Part shown: one piece after another, positions 6,099-7,202 of the stretch
Numbering within the stretch: position 1 is the first letter of the stretch
Layout: each line of letters starts with the position of its first letter
NCBI GenBank assembly: GCA_038253135.1
Contig: JBBSHJ010000135.1
Span: forward strand, 1 to 7,202
Source: JBBSHJ01 sp038253135
GTDB lineage: Bacteria > Actinomycetota > Actinomycetes > Mycobacteriales > QHCD01
DNA length: 7,202 nt
Direction: 5' to 3'
Position numbers and translations under genes: made by a program
The notes under the pieces: generated by a model
Told to the model about the DNA's origin: nothing
What the model saw: the letters and a program-made list of their open reading frames with translations, nothing else
Databases searched by the model: none

Positions 6099-7066
6099 CG
6101 GATTACCTTTCTGGGCGGGCCGGAGCCGTCGCCGGACCCCGGCGTGGCCTGTGCTGGCGATTGCGCTGCGAGAGCCGCATCGACGCGCGGGCGCGCATCG
6201 CGCGGCCCGATGGATTGTGCCTGCCGGCTGTAGGACCGGGCGGCCAGGACGAGCGCTCCGATCAGCGGGGCCTCCAGCGGGTGCTCGGCCCGCCTGAGAT
6301 CGGGCGGGAAGGGCACGGCCGCATCGAGAGCCGACCGGATGGCCGGTCCGAGGATCTCCCAGGACCGCGTAAGCCCGCCGCCGATGACTACCCGCTCGGG
6401 ATCGATGGCGTTGCAGAGATTGACCAGGTGCAGCCCAAGGATCCGAGCCAGTTGCTCCAGCGCCTCCCGCGACGGCTCCCCGCCGCCCGCGGCGAGCGCG
6501 CGGCCGCCGATCAACGCCTCGAGCGGAGCGGATCCGTCGAGCGCACGGCCCACCTCGGCGTAGCTGCTCAGGTTGTAGCCGATCTCGCCCGATGCGCCGT
6601 GCGCGCCCGGGAAGGATCGACCGCGGACCACGATCGCCACCGCCACACCGGTGCCGACGTTGACGTAGATTCCGGGATCGCACCCGGCGAGCGCTCCGCT
6701 CTCGACCTCGGCAACGGCGGCGGCCTTGACGTCGTTGACGACCTCGACCGGTACGTCGAAGGCGTCCGCCACGCGTGCCCGCAGGTCGATCTCCTGCCAA
6801 TCGGCGACGGCCGGCGCGAGGGCGATGCGATCCCCCTGCGGCACGCCGAAGGTCGACGCCGCCGCCGCGACCAGCCGGACCGCTCCGACCGTCTCGACCA
6901 ATTCCGCCGCGACCCGCAGCGCGTTGTCCACGCAGCGGCGGGCACCCAGGTCGGCGGCCGTCGCGATGGTGCGGCCGGCCAGCCGGCAGCCGTCGGCGCG
7001 CGCCACGGCCACCGAAGTCTTGGTGCCGCCGAAATCGAAGCCCAGCACCACAGGCGGCGACGTCAT
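6095..7066 (-). CDS. ROK family sugar kinase-like protein without HTH and without the zinc motif
   Basis: Cytoplasmic protein of 323 residues in the ROK (repressor/ORF/kinase) family. The actin-like kinase fold is shown by the phosphate loop DFGGTK (11-16), the catalytic region VVNDVKAAA (109-117) with Asp112 as likely base, the second phosphate loop GTGVAVAIV (138-146), GASGEIGY (157-164) and the adenosine motif IGGGL (228-232). There is no N-terminal helix-turn-helix, so it is a kinase-like rather than a DNA-binding member. The usual ExGH is EIGY here, and the C-x-C-G-x2-G-C zinc cluster that normally follows is absent; the segment goes on to APLEALIGGRAL. This suggests a divergent subgroup, and sugar specificity cannot be told. 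Residues from about 281 form a polar, probably disordered tail. ATG 7066 is chosen because it starts just before the phosphate loop; the in-frame TTG at 7186 lies in the promoter. No clear ribosome site is seen. It is the first gene of the operon and its stop overlaps the next start. Confidence 0.9.
   Translation of the reverse strand: MTSPPVVLGFDFGGTKTSVAVARADGCRLAGRTIATAADLGARRCVDNALRVAAELVETVGAVRLVAAAASTFGVPQGDRIALAPAVADWQEIDLRARVADAFDVPVEVVNDVKAAAVAEVESGALAGCDPGIYVNVGTGVAVAIVVRGRSFPGAHGASGEIGYNLSSYAEVGRALDGSAPLEALIGGRALAAGGGEPSREALEQLARILGLHLVNLCNAIDPERVVIGGGLTRSWEILGPAIRSALDAAVPFPPDLRRAEHPLEAPLIGALVLAARSYSRQAQSIGPRDARPRVDAALAAQSPAQATPGSGDGSGPPRKVIR
6106..6112 (-). promoter_or_regulatory. 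Ribosome binding site of the solute-binding protein
   Basis: AGAAAGG on the minus strand, 7 bases before GTG 6098 and inside the last codons of the ROK gene. It supports translation starting at the GTG that overlaps the ROK stop. Confidence 0.65.
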
Positions 7067-7151
7067 CGACGCTTGGCCCGTCGTACACCGTCCGAATGTG
7101 TCCGCATTGTCCGCTCTCGTCTCGTCACCGACGGGGTCTTGGCCCGAGTTT

Positions 7152-7165
7152 GTTAGGAACCTAAC
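7152..7165. promoter_or_regulatory. Inverted repeat on the -10 element, candidate repressor operator
   Basis: GTTAGG-AA-CCTAAC has perfect 6-bp arms around two central bases and exactly covers the predicted -10. A second, overlapping and imperfect dyad is TTAGGAA (7153-7159) with TTCCAA (7167-7172). An AT-rich dyad placed on the promoter of a sugar uptake operon fits a repressor site. The regulator is not encoded in the window. ROK-type or LacI-type repressors are plausible, but this is inference. Confidence 0.5.
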
Positions 7166-7186
7166 CTTCCAATCACCGGCCGACAA
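7158..7186 (-). promoter_or_regulatory. Probable sigma-70-type promoter of the operon
   Basis: On the minus strand, TTGTCG (7186-7181) as -35 and TAGGTT (7163-7158) as -10 are separated by exactly 17 bases. TAnnnT -10 elements are usual in actinobacteria; the -35 is a partial match to TTGACA. Transcription would start near 7151, leaving a leader of about 85 bases before the ROK ATG. This is a prediction from spacing and consensus only. Confidence 0.5.
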
Positions 7187-7202
7187 GGACCCCGGCGTTT
7201 CA

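Larger units (their letters stand above)
7067..7202. other. Upstream region of the operon, no gene seen
   Basis: This stretch to the window edge holds the predicted promoter, the inverted repeat and a leader of about 85 bases. I see no credible small coding region in it. GTG at 7088 opens a minus-strand frame, but that frame only runs out of phase through the ROK gene. No riboswitch-like or attenuator structure stood out. Confidence 0.5.

Noticed and set aside
4122..6233. A very long open frame on the + strand, 703 codons, opposite the binding-protein and first permease genes
   Set aside because: It is antisense to clear genes and its translation is rich in Arg, Val, Leu, Asp and Gly without domain structure. 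Long antisense frames are expected from strong third-position G/C bias.
6099..7088. Upstream continuation of the binding-protein frame to GTG 7088, giving a 913-residue protein
   Set aside because: The extra part overlaps the ROK gene out of phase and reads as Arg/Gly-rich noise, while a signal peptide with lipobox begins at GTG 6098 with its own ribosome site.
7067..7186. Extended ROK N-terminus from TTG 7186
   Set aside because: That codon lies in the predicted -35 element and the added 40 residues resemble no helix-turn-helix or family sequence.

Overview
The window is GC-rich DNA with strong G/C preference at third codon positions, GTG starts and actinobacterial-style promoter elements. 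I read it as chromosomal DNA from a high-GC actinobacterium; genus cannot be told from the sequence. There are no RNA genes, insertion sequences, CRISPR arrays or phage genes in it.

Almost the whole window (375-7066) is one compact minus-strand operon of six genes, read right to left: a ROK-family sugar-kinase-like protein, a family 5 (oligopeptide/dipeptide/sugar type) extracellular solute-binding lipoprotein, two DppB/DppC-type permeases, and two DppD/DppF-type ATPases. Several junctions are translationally coupled. The ROK stop overlaps the binding-protein GTG start (GTGA), the second permease overlaps the first ATPase, and the two ATPases overlap at ATGA. The two short gaps, 45 bases and 36 bases, lie on either side of the first permease gene. 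A probable promoter sits 86-120 bases upstream of the ROK gene, and an inverted repeat lies directly on its -10 element, which suggests repression by a DNA-binding protein not encoded here.

Working model: the lipoprotein captures an oligosaccharide, the two permeases and two ATPases import it, and the ROK protein phosphorylates the sugar or a breakdown product. The peptide-transporter family label should not be taken as evidence for peptide uptake. The sugar kinase-like partner, the SMLD variant of the ATPase D-loop and the tail of the binding protein all fit better with the sugar-importing branch of this family. No glycosidase is present, so the substrate stays open.

At the left edge, convergent with the operon, is the end of a + strand gene for a YbjQ-type (PF01906-like) protein with a Gly/Pro-rich repeat ahead of the domain. 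It is broken by an apparent internal deletion and frame change near base 149. A 9-bp inverted repeat lies across the convergent junction.

I found no wholly new system. The points most worth a second look are the operator-on-promoter arrangement, the zinc-motif-less ROK protein leading the operon, the possible iron-sulfur Cys clusters in both ATPases, and the broken YbjQ gene.
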